Shown: positions 30,414 to 41,640 of the stretch, piece by piece
Layout: each line of letters starts with the position of its first letter
Position numbering within the stretch: position 1 is the first letter of the stretch
From: Bactrocera neohumeralis
Lineage: Eukaryota > Arthropoda > Insecta > Diptera > Tephritidae
DNA length: 64,000 bases
Assembly: GCF_024586455.1 (NCBI RefSeq)
Contig: NW_026089624.1
Span: 18,443,341-18,507,340, forward strand
Reading direction: 5' to 3'
Program-made: the position numbers and the translations under genes
The notes under the pieces: generated by a model
The model's input: only the letters and a program-made list of their open reading frames with translations
Database searches by the model: none
Told to the model about the DNA's origin: nothing

Positions 30414-30986
30414 CAAGGTTCGTTCCAAAGCAAACAGGACGTGATCACCGGAAATTCCATCGAAACTGTGCGTGAATTCATCAAAAATCAGACGAAATCA
30501 TCATTGAAATTCATGGAAATGGAATTGAACATCTTCAAAACATCGATTTATCGCATTGACCGAACATTTGAGCTTACGCAAGGTGTGTGCACGGTTTGTT
30601 CCGCACAAATTGACTGACGACCAAAAATTGCTCAGAATCCAACATTCGAAGGACGATTATTTGACCACAAATCACATTTTAACCATTAACCACTCCCCGT
30701 ATTCACCTGATATGGCACCGTGTGACTTCTTCCTTTTCGGAAAAATGCATTTGCCCATGAAAGGATAGAGTTATGCAGACGTAGAGGCCATTCAAAAGGC
30801 TTGTACCGACATACTGGCGGCCATACCGGCCAACGAGCTAAAACACTCGTTCGACATGCTTTTGAACCATGCAAAAAGCTGTATTAAAGCAGAAGGAGAC
30901 TATTTTGAATAAAATAAATTGATTTTGTCGAAAAAACCATTTGTTCTGTTTTTTTTTAAGTCCTGTTTACTTGGGAACGTACCTTG
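30414..30986 (+). mobile_element. Mariner deletion derivative 1 (573 bp)
   Basis: The ends CAAGGTTCGTTCCAAAGCAA and, inverted, CAAGGTACGTTCCCAAGTAA are terminal repeats of the same family as 52132-53037. TA precedes the left end; the right flank is AA, so one TA has mutated. Internal coding relics are TGNSIETVREFIKNQ, SLRKVCARFVPHKLTDDQK and, after an abrupt junction, NHSPYSPDMAPCDFFLFGKM and AIPANELKHSFDMLL. The junction removes the first two catalytic aspartates; the third block (SPDMAPCD) is retained. It cannot move without help. Confidence 0.75.
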
Positions 30987-30994
30987 AAATATAC

Positions 30995-31110
30995 TATACA
31001 CTACAGTAAAAAATATTATTTACGAACAAAAGCGTAACCCTAATTGACGCTTTAAGAATCCAAGCGATTTTACTTGAGGTTTAATTTTGAAAATGTTGAT
31101 ACAAATGTTT
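30995..31110 (-). mobile_element. Helitron-like short element, fragment
   Basis: TACAGTAAAAAATATTATTT, AAGAATCCAAGCGATTTTAC and TTGAGGTTTAATTTTGAAAA match the 3' half of the element at 1866-2310 in the same orientation. Confidence 0.45.
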
Positions 31111-31114
31111 GTCG

Positions 31115-31820
31115 ATTAAAAAATAGTGTGCTTTCCATTTGGCATTTTACTGAAAATTTCTTTTTTTTTATTATGAGGAACTAAAATAATAATGGTGGAT
31201 ATATGAGAGAAAGAGATGCGTATAAGACGCAAAGCTTTATTCCTAACATATTGACCGAAAGTCCGCCCGAAAATCATTATATTGCGAAAAAGCTAGAAGT
31301 ATACCTGAACTGATCTCACTTAATTTTAATATTAATATTATTAGTCATCACTTAACTCCTTCCAGTATATCTCAAAAATTTACCGATCAGAAAAATCCAT
31401 AGAAATGATGTATCAGTATCTGGTGGCTTAAAAAGGTGTACTACCACTAATTTATATGAGAGAAGAAACAATAGTTGTGTTAAGTTTTATTTTGATAGCT
31501 TCTATTTTAAGGAAAAGTTGGAGTGATTGAATTCCGATTTCACCCCTCTTAAAATCTAAACATAAGGATGTTAAGAGACACTGAAGTAATTTGGAGGAAT
31601 GCTGTCGAGTTGACAGTCCTTGGCCGGAAAAAAATCCGGGTGCGTTCCGGTTACGTAGACCCAACTGTCGGCGGAACAGTGTCTGCTATGTAATCCTTGT
31701 TGTTAAATGTAATGTTTTCCTCCATTTTTCATTAGGCATTTATCGCGGTTTTAGTAGGTTAAAATTATTCGCACTGCGTCATGAGATGTTAGAAAGAAAT
31801 GTGTTCACCAAATATTGCAT
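31115..31820. other. Unassigned interval
   Basis: A small GC-richer block at about 31600-31690 (GGTGCGTTCCGGTTACGTAG, CCCAACTGTCGGCGG) looks like part of a retroposon leader, but I cannot name it. The rest is AT-rich. Confidence 0.35.
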
Positions 31821-31821
31821 A

Positions 31822-32520
31822 CATAGGTAGGTAGGTAGGTAGGAGTGCAGCCCTATCGGGCTCAATTAGCACTTGATGTGCCATTTTGATACACTATTCG
31901 TAGAACCACCTGTATCTGCTATTACGTTTCACCTTCTCTCTCAAACCATTTTGAGGTTTCGATGAAACTACTTATGTCCGATATGCTTTTGGTGGAAATC
32001 CATTCAAGATTTGGTGCTTGGTGGATTCCGAGTGTTTTGTGTCGGATCTGTGCTAGAGCTGGGCATTCGCAGAGAAAGTGGAAAATTGTTTCCTTGTTCC
32101 CTGCTACTCCGCAGCCACGGCAGATATCGTTGTAGGGCAATCCCATTTTGGACGCATGTTCCCCAAATGGCCAGTGCCCTGTTGTGGTAGCTGTTATTCT
32201 GTAAATACTTTTTCTTGACCTATTTAATAAATCATTTGTTCTTTTCCTGTCATATGTTGGCCATAATTGTTTAGTTATGACGCATTTTGTAATGTTTTTC
32301 CACCTGTTGTTTGCAATTTGCTGAAATTGTCTATTGATCTCTCCTTTTATCGATCCTAGCGGGCTTGGTATTAGCTCCGCCTCGGATTCATTGAGGAAAG
32401 CTCCTGCCTTTGCCAACTCGTCTGCTTTTTCGTTACCGAATACATACATATGTATATAAAATTTACCGATTGTGGTAACCAAAGTGCCATTCTGTGATCC
32501 CATTTTGTGGCTTAAATTGT
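31822..32520 (-). mobile_element. LOA-clade non-LTR retrotransposon, 3' end
   Basis: On the minus strand the end of ORF2 is followed by TAATAGCAGATACAGGTGG, AGTGTATCAAAATGGCACAT and a (CTAC)n tail at 31823-31843. This tail and its 3' leader are typical of LOA/Bilbo-type elements. The 5' portion is missing: homology fades at about 32500. Confidence 0.7.
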
Positions 32521-32545
32521 AGCACTCTATGGCATATTTGTTCAA
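31922..32545 (-). pseudogene. LOA-clade ORF2 C-terminus (RNase H end and zinc knuckle)
   Basis: An open 207-codon frame. About residues 36-50 (FGNEKADELAKAGAFLN) are the last RNase H block (GNE.ADELAK). It is followed by WKNITKCVITKQLWPTYD and RKSIYRITATTTGHWPFGEH, then the cysteine/histidine knuckle CRGCGVAGNKETIFHFLCEC, all conserved in LOA-type ORF2 proteins. Upstream of about residue 30 the frame reads into unrelated or scrambled sequence with a TACATATG microsatellite, so the start codon given by the open frame is not biological. The fragment lacks endonuclease and polymerase. Confidence 0.72.
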
Positions 32546-32612
32546 TTAACAGCATTTTGTATGCGATTGTTTTCATATGCAATACCAACCTCGATAAGAT
32601 TTATAGCAGAAC

Positions 32613-33071
32613 CAGTCAAAAACGCTACTCCCTTCCTTCCTTTTCCTTCCTTAGCGAGCAAAATGTGTTAAAAGTTGAGCCCGTGGTAAAAACGCAGAAA
32701 TCAGCCATCTTTGTTTGTTTTCATTTGAACAATGTTGCCATTGCTAATACGCACATATAGTTTTGTACACATCTAAGTTTTCAATTACAATTTTTTATAA
32801 TATACATAAAATATCAAAATTGAAAACAAACTATTAAAAATAGTTTATAAATAATAGCATTCGACTCTGATTTTGAGTTATTTTAAGAAAATTTCAAACA
32901 TATTGAACAGATTGAATCATAAAAGTTGATAAATATTACAGTATATCGATATTGGCAACCATGGGTTGTGAGAGAGCAATCAGCTGCCACGTTTCTACGG
33001 CAAAAATCCAAATGCCGCGAATTCTTAGGGCATCCTACGTCAAAGAGAGAAGGGAGTAGCGTTTTTCACTG
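32613..33071. mobile_element. MITE, 459 bp, with AAAACGCTACTCCCTTC ends
   Basis: Left end CAGTCAAAAACGCTACTCCC and, inverted, right end CAGTGAAAAACGCTACTCCC share about 22 bases with one mismatch. I see no clear target duplication. No ORF. CAGT-type tips occur in several DNA transposon groups, so no superfamily is proposed. Confidence 0.6.
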
Positions 33072-33224
33072 TTCACTTACATTGCGCGCCCATAAGATAG
33101 GTCGTATCAGCTGAGTCGGGCCACGATTCTACGCTCTCCACTGTTTGTGCTATTAGACGTTCAGTATGGGTGCGTTCGAGCTACATATGTACGTAATAAT
33201 AACAGCAGTAAACTAGCTCTATTG

Positions 33225-34382
33225 TAGTGATGTCGGAAATGGAATAAAGTATCGATATATATTGTATCGGTAATTTTTGAATATATCGATATCGATATTT
33301 TTATTTAAAAATATCAATATATCGGTATGATATGAAAAAAAAAAATATTTGGCCTAATCTACTTTAATCATCCTACATTACTAGATAAATACTAATCAAT
33401 ATACATAATTTTTAATAAATCAAGAATAACAATTAAAATATTAATTATTTATTAATCAAACCAATATTTATCTGACACCGACATAAGAAAAACTCTTTGA
33501 TTTACGTGCTTGGCTGTAAGCCGATTTCTGTTACTGCGAGATTCACAGCAGATGCCAGTCTCTGTGAGGAAACCGAGGACGCAGGCGATATCAAATACTT
33601 TAGAGCTATGTCGGAAAGGACTGGGGTAAAATGACGACAATCAAACCAGAATTTTGTAGGATTCTCTTTTCTGGGTATTATAGGCTGATCTAGATATTGC
33701 TTTAGTTCGCTATGCATACCAACACTGGTTGAAGTTGAAAGTAAAAAGTTTGCTGAAGCTGCAGCAATATCTATCATAATTTTTTCATGTCCGGACCACA
33801 ACGACAGCGAAGAATTTTCTGAATTTGGAATTATGTTAGTGGGAGTGGGTCTGAGTTCAGGCGAAAGTTGTTCTTGACGTCTATGTTCTAAAGGTATTTC
33901 TTTTGACAGTGCGGTTATTACAGTGGAAACAGCTAGAACTGAACTAAATGAATACGCTTAAAGCGTGGGTCTAAAATTGTTGCTTTGGCCAGATGTAAAT
34001 GTCGCACTAGTGGTTCTAGTTGGGCAATAACTAAGTTTAGCAAACTCTTCTGAACAGCAATACCAAATTCGGTGAAAGACACTGACACTGAAATGACATT
34101 TACACTTGAGTTGCACAAGTTGCCAACTTAAAAGCCAACTTTAGTACTAAATTAAACAGCAGGAAATCAAGTCGACCATAAAAAAAAGTTGAAAAATGTT
34201 AGTATAAAAAAGGATTTAGAATTTTTTGATCATAAAAATAACGATTTTTATAACTTTTCAATACTTGTACTATTATATCGATACCTCGATATTTTGAAAC
34301 AATAAATATCGCTCAAAAATATCGCTACATTGAAAAAATTATATCTATATATCAATGTATGGATATTTTTTCGACAAGCCTA
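33225..34382 (-). mobile_element. hAT element, internally decayed, with 8-bp target duplication
   Basis: Left tip TAGTGATGTCGGAAAT and inverted right tip TAGGCTTGTCGAAAAAAT are short inverted repeats. Flanks CTCTATTG (33217-33224) and CTCTGTTG (34383-34390) match at 7 of 8 bases, the target duplication size of hAT elements. Both subterminal regions are rich in ATCGATAT sequences. The motif TATCGATA occurs at 33250-33257, 33284-33291, 33290-33297 and 34276-34283. The transposase on the minus strand is a relic. Confidence 0.8.
33450..34150 (-). pseudogene. hAT transposase pseudogene (C-terminal dimerisation region)
   Basis: From 34118 minus strand: AKATILDPRFKRIHL, the conserved block before the insertion domain of hAT transposases. 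From 33801: ELKQYLDQPIIPRKENPTKF then WFDCRHFTPVLSDIALKYL and SPASSVSSQRLASA, the hATC dimerisation domain (family motif FW..., SS..ER.FS). A shifted frame ends NRNRLTAKHVNQRVFLMS. The BED zinc finger and most of the catalytic region are gone. Confidence 0.8.
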
Positions 34383-34390
34383 CTCTGTTG

Positions 34391-35780
34391 CATATTTGCT
34401 GATACTTCGCTGCTGTGTAGACAAAAATTTAATGATGCTGATTATTTGTATAAATTGCGAACGAAAAGTGACAATAGTAAGTGATGCTGTTGTAAGTGTT
34501 GCCGAAATTGACACAGAACCTGATACTTTGACAAATTTGCAACACTGTTGACGTGATTGCTATCTGGAACACATCCTATATTGCGAAAGTATTAAAATGC
34601 TGTTGTATTAAAAACGAATTTAATGTAAAAGGTATTAAAATGTTTCCTTTGTCAATACGTATTTTGAATAAGATATAAATTGGACTATGATTTCTTTTGA
34701 TAAAGATGCGACAATAGCCCCGTATGTGAGACGAAATTGTAAACATTATGGCAGCGTGCAAGTCGTGAACAATCAAGCATTATGCCGCTATTATTTGATT
34801 TCCTAAAAGACATTTTTTTCTGTTTTTCATCACTAAAAAATAAAACAAATTTAATTAAAATTTAAACGGGATATGCTACTTATGTAAGTGATCAGAAAGT
34901 TTCAGCCAGTATGACATGTCAAAGGCTCCGAGACGGCACTTGACAATCATGGAAACAAAAAAATAAATTTAAATATTTATCACCAACTCTGTGTTAATAT
35001 TGTACTTTATACATATAAAATTTGTTTCTCACTAGTCACTAGCACAAAAGTGTGCTAAAAATATGAATATAAAAACTCACCTCGAATATCGATGATTTGT
35101 TGTTGGTTCTTGGTTACAGTCCTGTTTGGAACCGGATGTCACAATTGCTGGGTGTGAATTGAGTACATGATGCGGCGAGGTATGTACTGAAGGCAATAAA
35201 TTCGGCGGAAAACGAAATGGAAAATCACTATAATAAAGGAATTAAAGATAAAACTTTATTTATATATATATACTCTCGGGTTATCGACGAGGTAAAATTT
35301 AAACGCATATAAATATTTTATTGCCTTTAACTAGAAGCCAATAAAATATACTAATCATAATTATGCAATTATTATGTTCTATAGAATATCATACAAAAAG
35401 TAAGATCTTCAACACATAATTGAGAACATTGGACTTTTTCGAAGGTATAAAATACATTTGAGTCTATCAAAGTTATTGTTTTTTTTTTTTAATATGATCA
35501 ATCATATAGAACTTATATGTATACGTACTAGCTAAACCCATGACTTCACGCCGGTGAATTTAACCAAAAAGTTATAGTTCACAGAGTTTACGACTATTAA
35601 CGTATTCTATTTTTTTTCGTACACATTTCCCTATTTAATTTTATTTTTCGTAATAAAATAATAATCTATGTTACTATTTGGGAGTGAAAGTACCACCAGC
35701 TGTTTCTGAGATTAGCCGGAATACACAAACAGACATACAGACAGAAGTGTTATTTTGCTCTATGTATCGATGTACATATA
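34391..35780. other. AT-rich interval, no gene seen
   Basis: About 1.4 kb without recognisable features apart from a TATATATATA run at 35262 and a T-run at 35479-35491. A weak CTTCACGCCGGTGAATTTAA phrase near 35543 resembles nothing else here. Confidence 0.45.
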
Positions 35781-35782
35781 TA

Positions 35783-37000
35783 CTTATTATCCTTTACTGG
35801 CGCAGAAAGCGCTTACGCGATTATAGCCGAGTCAACAACAGCGCTCCAGCCGTTTCTTCTTTTCGCAAGGTGGCATCAATTGGAGATTCCAAGCGAAGAT
35901 TGGCGATTCCTTCTCCAACTGGTCTTTCGAATGCAGTGGAGGTTTTCCTATTCCTCTGCGTCTCCCGGCGGGTACTGCGTCGAATACTTTCAGAGCTGGA
36001 GTGTTTTCGTCCATTTGGACGACAGGACCTAGCCAGCATAGCCGCTGTCTTATAATTCGCTGAACTATGTCAACGTCGTCGTATACCTCATACAGCTCAT
36101 GGTTCCATCGAATTCGATATTCGCCGTGGCCAATGCGCAAAGGACCATAAATCCTTCGCAGAACTTTTCTCTCGAAAACTCCTAAGGCCGACTCATCAGA
36201 TGTTGTCATCGTCCATGCCTCTGCACCATATAACAGGACGGGAATTGTGAGTGACTTATAGAGTTTAGTTTTTGTTCGTCGAGAGAGGTCTTTATTTCTC
36301 AATTGCCTACTTAGTCCGAAGTAGCACCTGTTGGCAAGAGTTATTCTGCGTTGGATTTCGATGCTGAAAATGTTGTTGGTGTTAATGCGTTTCCAAGATA
36401 GACGAAATTATCTACGACTTCGATGTTATGACTGTCAACAGTGACGTGGGTGCCAAGTCGCGATTGCGACGACTGTTTCTTTGATGACAGGAGATATTTC
36501 GCCTTGCCCTCGTTCACCACCAGACCCATTTGTTTCGCTGCCTTATCCATTCTGGAGAAAGCGGAACTAACGGTGTGGTTGTTAAGGCCAATGATATCAA
36601 TATCATCAGCATACGCCAGCAGTTATACACTCTTATAGAAGATGTTACATTCTCTGTTAGTTTTCTCCGGAAGTAGGTTGAAGAAGCCAGACGAAAGGGA
36701 GTCGCTTTGTCTGAAACCTCGTCTGGTATCGAACGGCTCGGAGAGGTCCTTCCCAATTCAGACGGAGCTTTTGGTGGTAAGTTTACACAGCCGTATTAGT
36801 TTTTCGTGGATACCAAATTCAGACATCGCGGCATAAAGGCAGCTCGTTTCCGTGGTGTCAAAAGCAGCTTTGAAATTGACGAAGAGGTGGTGGTCTAAAG
36901 CCACACTGATAAGGTCCAATAAGTTTGTTGACGGTGAGATTTAATCTTTCAAACAACACGCTCGATAAAACCCTAAAAATGTTGTTTACCATAGAGCGTT
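35783..37000 (-). mobile_element. RTE-type non-LTR retrotransposon, copy 3
   Basis: Minus-strand order: LSSVLFERLNLTVNKLIGPY (36990), a deletion, VDFKAAFDTTE, EPFDTRRGFRQSDSL, then LAYADDIDIIGL (about 36610) with the polymerase YADD intact, KQMGLVVNEGKAKYLLSS, DNFVYLGN, TMTTSDESALGVFERKVLR, GEYRIRWNHELYEVYDDVD and MDENTPALKVFDAVPAGRRR. It ends in the shared 3' tail with CGCTTACGCGATTATAGCCG on the plus strand. The polymerase and tail are in several frames. The endonuclease is absent. Confidence 0.78.
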
Positions 37001-37129
37001 GAACTAGATAGTAATAAAATCTTTCAATTAGCAAATTATATTGCAAAAGTAGAAAATTTATTTCATAACGCTCTTCGGGCGGCGTTCAGCTAGTTATAGT
37101 AGAAATTTCTTTACTTTTATTTATTTGCT
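37001..37129. other. Junction between RTE-type copy 3 and the pogo relic
   Basis: AT-rich with a small GC block (CGCTCTTCGGGCGGCGTTCA at about 37071). No feature assigned. Confidence 0.4.
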
Positions 37130-38400
37130 TTTAAAGATTCGATAACGGAAAAACCCAGGCTGCCACTATTGTGAAAAAGGAAGACATTAAAAGGATATGG
37201 TTGAGTGGTGATAACATAAACAAAAAAAACATTGTTTAAATGTACCAGTGTCGGCTTCTATTATAAAGAAAAAAACAAACAAAATTGCGGGTCAATTAAG
37301 AGTTCAAACTTTTTCGCCATCAAATGAATGATAGCAAAAATGGCGGAAACGACACAATGTGACTTTCAAGATCGTATGTGTGAAATCTGCTGAGGTTAAC
37401 ACCGATGATGTGTACCAATTTAAACAAAAGCTGCCAGACATGTTGTTGGGTGGCCCGAAGATATATTTAACGCAGATGAAACTGGACTTTTTTCCGTGCT
37501 TTGCAAATAATACTCTTGACTTAAAGAACGAAATTCGTTGGAGGTAAATTATCGAAAGAAAGATTAACAGTGCTGTTGTGCACCCATATGGCTGGAGATA
37601 AAGAAAAACCGCTAGTGATCGGAAAAGCAGCATGATCACGAGCGTTTAAAAAATGCGATGTAAGAAGCCTGCCAGTTGAATGGAAGTCAAATACGAAAGC
37701 TTGGATGTCTTGTGAAATTGTGTGCTCTCAGAAGAGAAAAGTTTTACTATTTTTGGACAATGTGACAACTCACCCTCGAGATATTAAACGTAATAACATA
37801 AGTTGATCTTCTTATCTGGTAATACAACATCCGTTTCTCAGCCCCTTGATCAGGGCATTGTACAGAATTTCAAATGTCACTAAAGATGCGAAATTATAAA
37901 ACAAATATTGTAGAGTAAATGACATTTCAAAGAACAAACTCTCAAAAACATTTGACATTTTGGAGGCTGTTTATTTAATTAATACTGCATTGGACGTAAC
38001 GATGGAAACAATTAAAAACTGTTTTTCTAAAGCTGCTTTTCAAGAAAGTTTGAACGAAATTTCTGACTTCGATGAAGAGGACGATATTCCCATATCGACG
38101 TTATCGGCTTTTATAAAGCTTTTAAATGAAAATCGGCAAGAGCAGAATTCCGACGACCTCTTATTAATTGTGACTACAGAAGACAATAATATAGACATTT
38201 TCATTGACGAAAATGTTACTGATGAAATATCTGATAAGGAAACCGAAGACCTAAATGAAGTATGCGCCCATGATGCGGGTCAAATTAAATCATACACTGA
38301 AGCACAAAAACAACTTCGCCGCATTAAAAAATTCGTTAGTGACGACGTCGCCAAAAATTTGGAGAGTCACTTAAAAACTGTTTTATAAAACAGAAACAAG
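37130..38400 (+). pseudogene. pogo/Tigger-type DDE transposase relic
   Basis: Pogo-type transposases have an N-terminal helix-turn-helix/CENP-B-like domain and a DDD core. Here fragments occur in order: KQKLPDMLLGGPKIYLTQM, FNADETGLF (first Asp, about 37470), SKERLTVLLCTHMAGDKEKP, LVIGKAA, SLPVEWKSNTKAWM, VLLFLDNVTTHP (second Asp, about 37755), and SPLDQGIVQNF (third Asp, about 37845). The last 142 codons (37960-38388) are open: ETIKNCFSKAAFQ, an acidic EISDFDEEDD stretch and a Lys-rich end. Frameshifts and stops interrupt the front half. The Asp residues themselves survive. Confidence 0.8.
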
Positions 38401-38493
38401 AAAGATGCGACAAACTACGGTAAAGGAATTTTTGAAAATTCATACATAAATAAATATGTACAATTTATTATAACTATGAAACATCTCAAAATA

Positions 38494-39540
38494 AAACAAG
38501 TAAGGAAGGGCTAAGTTCGGGTGTCACCGAACATTTTATACTCTCGCATGATAAAGTGATAATCGAGATTTCATTATCCGTCATTTACATATTTTTTATT
38601 TTGCTGTAAAATTAATTAGATTAGATCAATTTGTGTACTTTGAGTATTGAATTGTATTTTCATTTCCTAATGTATATATTATATAGAGAAGGCATCAGAT
38701 GGAATTCAAAATAGCGTTATATTGGAAGAAGGCGTGGTTGTGAACCGATTTCACCCATATTTCGTACATGTCATCAGGGTGTTAAGAAAATATTATATAC
38801 CAAATTTCATTGAAATCGGTAGAGTAGTTCCTGAGATATGGTTTTTGGTCTAAACGTGGGCGACGCCACGCCCATTTTCAATTTTATAAAAAGGCTGGGT
38901 GCAGCTTCCTTCTGCCATTTCTTCCGTAAAATTTAGTGTTTCTGACGTTTTTTGTTAGTCGGTTAACGCACTTTTACTGATTTTCAACATAACCTTTGTA
39001 TGGGAGGTGAGCATGGTTATTATCCGATTTCTTCCATTTTTTAACTGTATATGGAAATGCTTGAAGGAAACGACTCTATAGAGTTTGGTTGACATAGCTA
39101 TAGTAGTTTACGAGATATGTACAAAAAACTCAGTAGGGGGCGGGGCCACGCCAACTTTTCCAAAAATATTACGTCGAAGTATGCTCCTTCCTAATGAGAT
39201 CCTTTGTGGCAAATTTCACTTTAATATCTTTATTTATGGCTTAGTTACGACACTTTATAAGTTTTTGGTTTTCGCCATTTTGTGGGCGTGGCAGTGGGCC
39301 GATTTTTCCCATCTTCGAACTTAACCTTTTCATGGAGCGAAGAAATACGGACGAACAGACGGACGGACAGACGGACGGACGGACAGACAGACATCCGGAT
39401 TTCAATTCTACTCGCCACCCTGATCCATTTGGTATATATAACCCTATATCTGACTCTTTTAGTTTTAGGACTTACAAACAACCGTTATGTGAACAAAACT
39501 ATAATACTCTCCTTAGCAACTTTCTTGCGAGAGTATAATG
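38494..39540 (+). repeat. Type I DINE-1/mini-me-like element, near full length copy
   Basis: Same start (AACAAGTAAGGAAGGGCTAA), hairpin (GTTCGGGTGTCACCGAAC) and end (CTTTCTTGCGAGAGTATAAT) as 25048-26098. Its (GTCY)n tract at 39352-39394 is longer (ACGGACGGACAGACGGACGG). The pair lie 13.4 kb apart in the same orientation. The protein-like ORFs through the tract are microsatellite artefacts. Confidence 0.75.
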
Positions 39541-39599
39541 AAATATGTCTATTTATCTAATTTATTTAAGAAGTAGTGTATGTATCAATTTTATTAAAT

Positions 39600-40095
39600 T
39601 TTGTATGTAATAAAAAATCTATGAAAATTCCATACATCCTTACTTAAAAAGCCGAATATCTCGAGAAGTATTAATGAAATGCGATTTTACCCTTGGACCT
39701 TTTTTGTAGCAATTAAAGTTTCCTACAAGTTTTCCATGAACATTTTTTCTATCGCTTTTGTCATTTACAAGATAAATACGATTCTCGTGGAAAAATCAGG
39801 TTTAGAGCCCCGTACTACCTCGCCGGTGTGAGTTTCGACTTTATCGCAATGGCTACTTTTGTAGAGTGTTCAGTTCTGAGGAATATGTATCCTAGGTCAA
39901 AGCGATGCCATAAAATGCCTCTGAGCTATAGAAATTAAAAGATAAAAAGTCACGATTTTCATTTTTTTTTAATGGAAAATTTTTACATGCCTTGTTCGAG
40001 TCCTTAATGTTAATATTAAGGGGTATTTCCAAAGACATTTCATTAGGGAATTGAAAAAAATGAATACAACTTGTAGTTAAAAAAAACACCCTAAT
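39600..40095. repeat. Undefined repeat-like block
   Basis: A-rich and T-rich runs with internal GAATATCTCGAGAAG and CCTTTTTTGTAGCAATTAAAG. It ends AAAAAAAACACCCTAATATA. The phrase shared with about 24650-24680 suggests a dispersed element, but no terminal repeats could be fixed. Confidence 0.3.
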
Positions 40096-40099
40096 ATAT

Positions 40100-40504
40100 T
40101 TATTTATTTATAAGGATAATAGCTTTACAATACAATAATTATAACTTCCTGCTCAGTTAACATATTATATAATACATATGTATTAACATATTAAAATATG
40201 AGAAAAATTATGCGTAAAAAGTTAAATGTGATATCTACACTTACAGTCTACATAATGCCCTGTTTCACTAATGCCCTCAGCTAAATTTTCAGATATCGGT
40301 ATAGTCTACCAGTGCAAGTGAATGGAGGGGTAAAACATTTACTTCAAAGTTATTTTTATACATGATCAAGTTAATAATTATAAAACAATTTTTCAAAGTG
40401 TGGACGTGGAACGATATTATTTTAATTTCAGTTGTAGAAATTCTCCGAGGTTGAGAATGGAAACTTGAGAGGTGAAATATTTTATGGCCCTCAAATACGG
40501 CAAA
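40100..40504. other. AT-rich interval
   Basis: Nothing recognisable before the 3' tail of RTE-type copy 4. Confidence 0.4.
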
Positions 40505-41368
40505 TCATGTATTCTTCTTATTCTTTACTGGCGTAGACACCGCTTACGCGATTATAGCCGAGTTAACAACAGCGCGCCACACGTTTCTTCTTTTCGCAAA
40601 ATGGCGGCAATTGGAGATTCCAAGCGAAGCCAGGTCCCTCTTCACCTGGATTTTCCAACGAAGAGGAGGTCTTCCTCTGCTTCCCGCGGCGGGTATTGCG
40701 TCGAATACTTTCAGAGCTGGAGTGTTTTCGTCATCGTTCCATCGAATGCGATATTCGCCATGGCCAACGCGTAAAGGACCATAAATCTTTCGTAGAACTT
40801 TTCTCTCGAAAGTTCGCAATGTCGTCTCATCAGATGTTGTCATCGTCCATGCCTCTGCGCCACATAGCAGGACGGGAATAATGAGTGACTTATAAAGTTT
40901 TGTTTTTGTTCGTCGGGACTTTACTTCTCAATTGCTTACTCAGTTCGAAGTAGTACCTGTTTGCAAGAGCTATTCTGCATTGGATTACGAGGCTGACATT
41001 GTTGTTCCTGTAAATGCTGGTTCCAAGATAGACGAAATTATCTACAACTTCGAAGTTATGACTGTCAACAGTGACGTGGGAGCTAAGTCGCGAGTGCAAC
41101 AGCACTTTATTTGATGCCAGGAGATATTTCGTGTTGCTCTCGTTCACTGCCAGACCCTTCTGTTTCGCTTCCTTATCCAGTTTGAAGAAAGCAGAACTAA
41201 CGGCGCGGGTGTCGAGGCCAATGATATCAATATCTTCGGCATACGCCAGCAGCTGTACACTCTTATAGAAGTTTGTACCTGTTCGATCAAATTCTGCAGC
41301 TCGAATTATTTTCTCCAAGAGCAGATTGAAGAAATCACACGAGAGGGAGTCCCCTTGTCTGAAATGGA
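40505..41368 (-). mobile_element. RTE-type non-LTR retrotransposon, copy 4
   Basis: From 41365 on the minus strand: GDSLSCDFFNLLLEKIIRAA, FYKSVQLLAYAEDIDIIGLD (YADD changed to YAED), KQKGLAVNESNTKYLLAS, HVTVDSHNFEVVDNFVYLG, ALANRYYFELSKQLRSKV, then TTFERKVLRKIYGPLRVGHG, GEYRIRWNDDENTPALKVFD and ISNCRHFAKRRNVWRAVVNS. The part between RIRWND and DENTP is deleted. It ends with the common tail at 40505-40560. No endonuclease. Confidence 0.78.
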
Positions 41369-41374
41369 GGATGG

Positions 41375-41640
41375 ATTCATGTGTAGAAGTTCACGCAAGT
41401 GAGGAAAGCTCTCTGATTGACATTCCCTTGGTGAGTGGCCAGAAACGATTCTTTCACATATGGCTCACGATTCCGGTCCTCGACCAAGTATCCTATGGGT
41501 AGCCAAAAAATATACGTTTGCGAGCTAAAGTGAGAAGGCGAAACATCCCCTCCACAAGGTTGTGTGCTGGGTTTGGAACCCGCCACGTGAAAAACACTAC
41601 CAATGAAAATGCGTAAACCGCCTCGGATCATGTATTATAA
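41375..41640 (+). mobile_element. RTE-family 5' region fragment
   Basis: GAGAAGGCGAAACATCCCCT, GGGTTTGGAACCCGCCACGT and GAAAAACACTACCAATGAAA recur, decayed, at 54230-54300 just upstream of RTE-type copy 7. I infer this is the leader or N-terminal region of that family, here in the opposite orientation to copy 4. Confidence 0.4.

Noticed and set aside
31820..31845. Tandem TAGG repeat as a telomeric or CRISPR-like array
   Set aside because: It is the short tail of the LOA-clade element, in a eukaryotic context.
37304..37639. 111-codon minus-strand ORF
   Set aside because: It is the antisense shadow of the pogo/Tigger relic.
37960..38388. 142-codon ORF as a domesticated pogo-derived gene
   Set aside because: Although open, it is the C-terminal end of a transposase whose front half is frameshifted, with no sign of a separate start or promoter.
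39282..39560. 92-codon ORF with RTDRRTDGQTD repeats
   Set aside because: Reading through the (GTCY)n tract of a DINE-like element.
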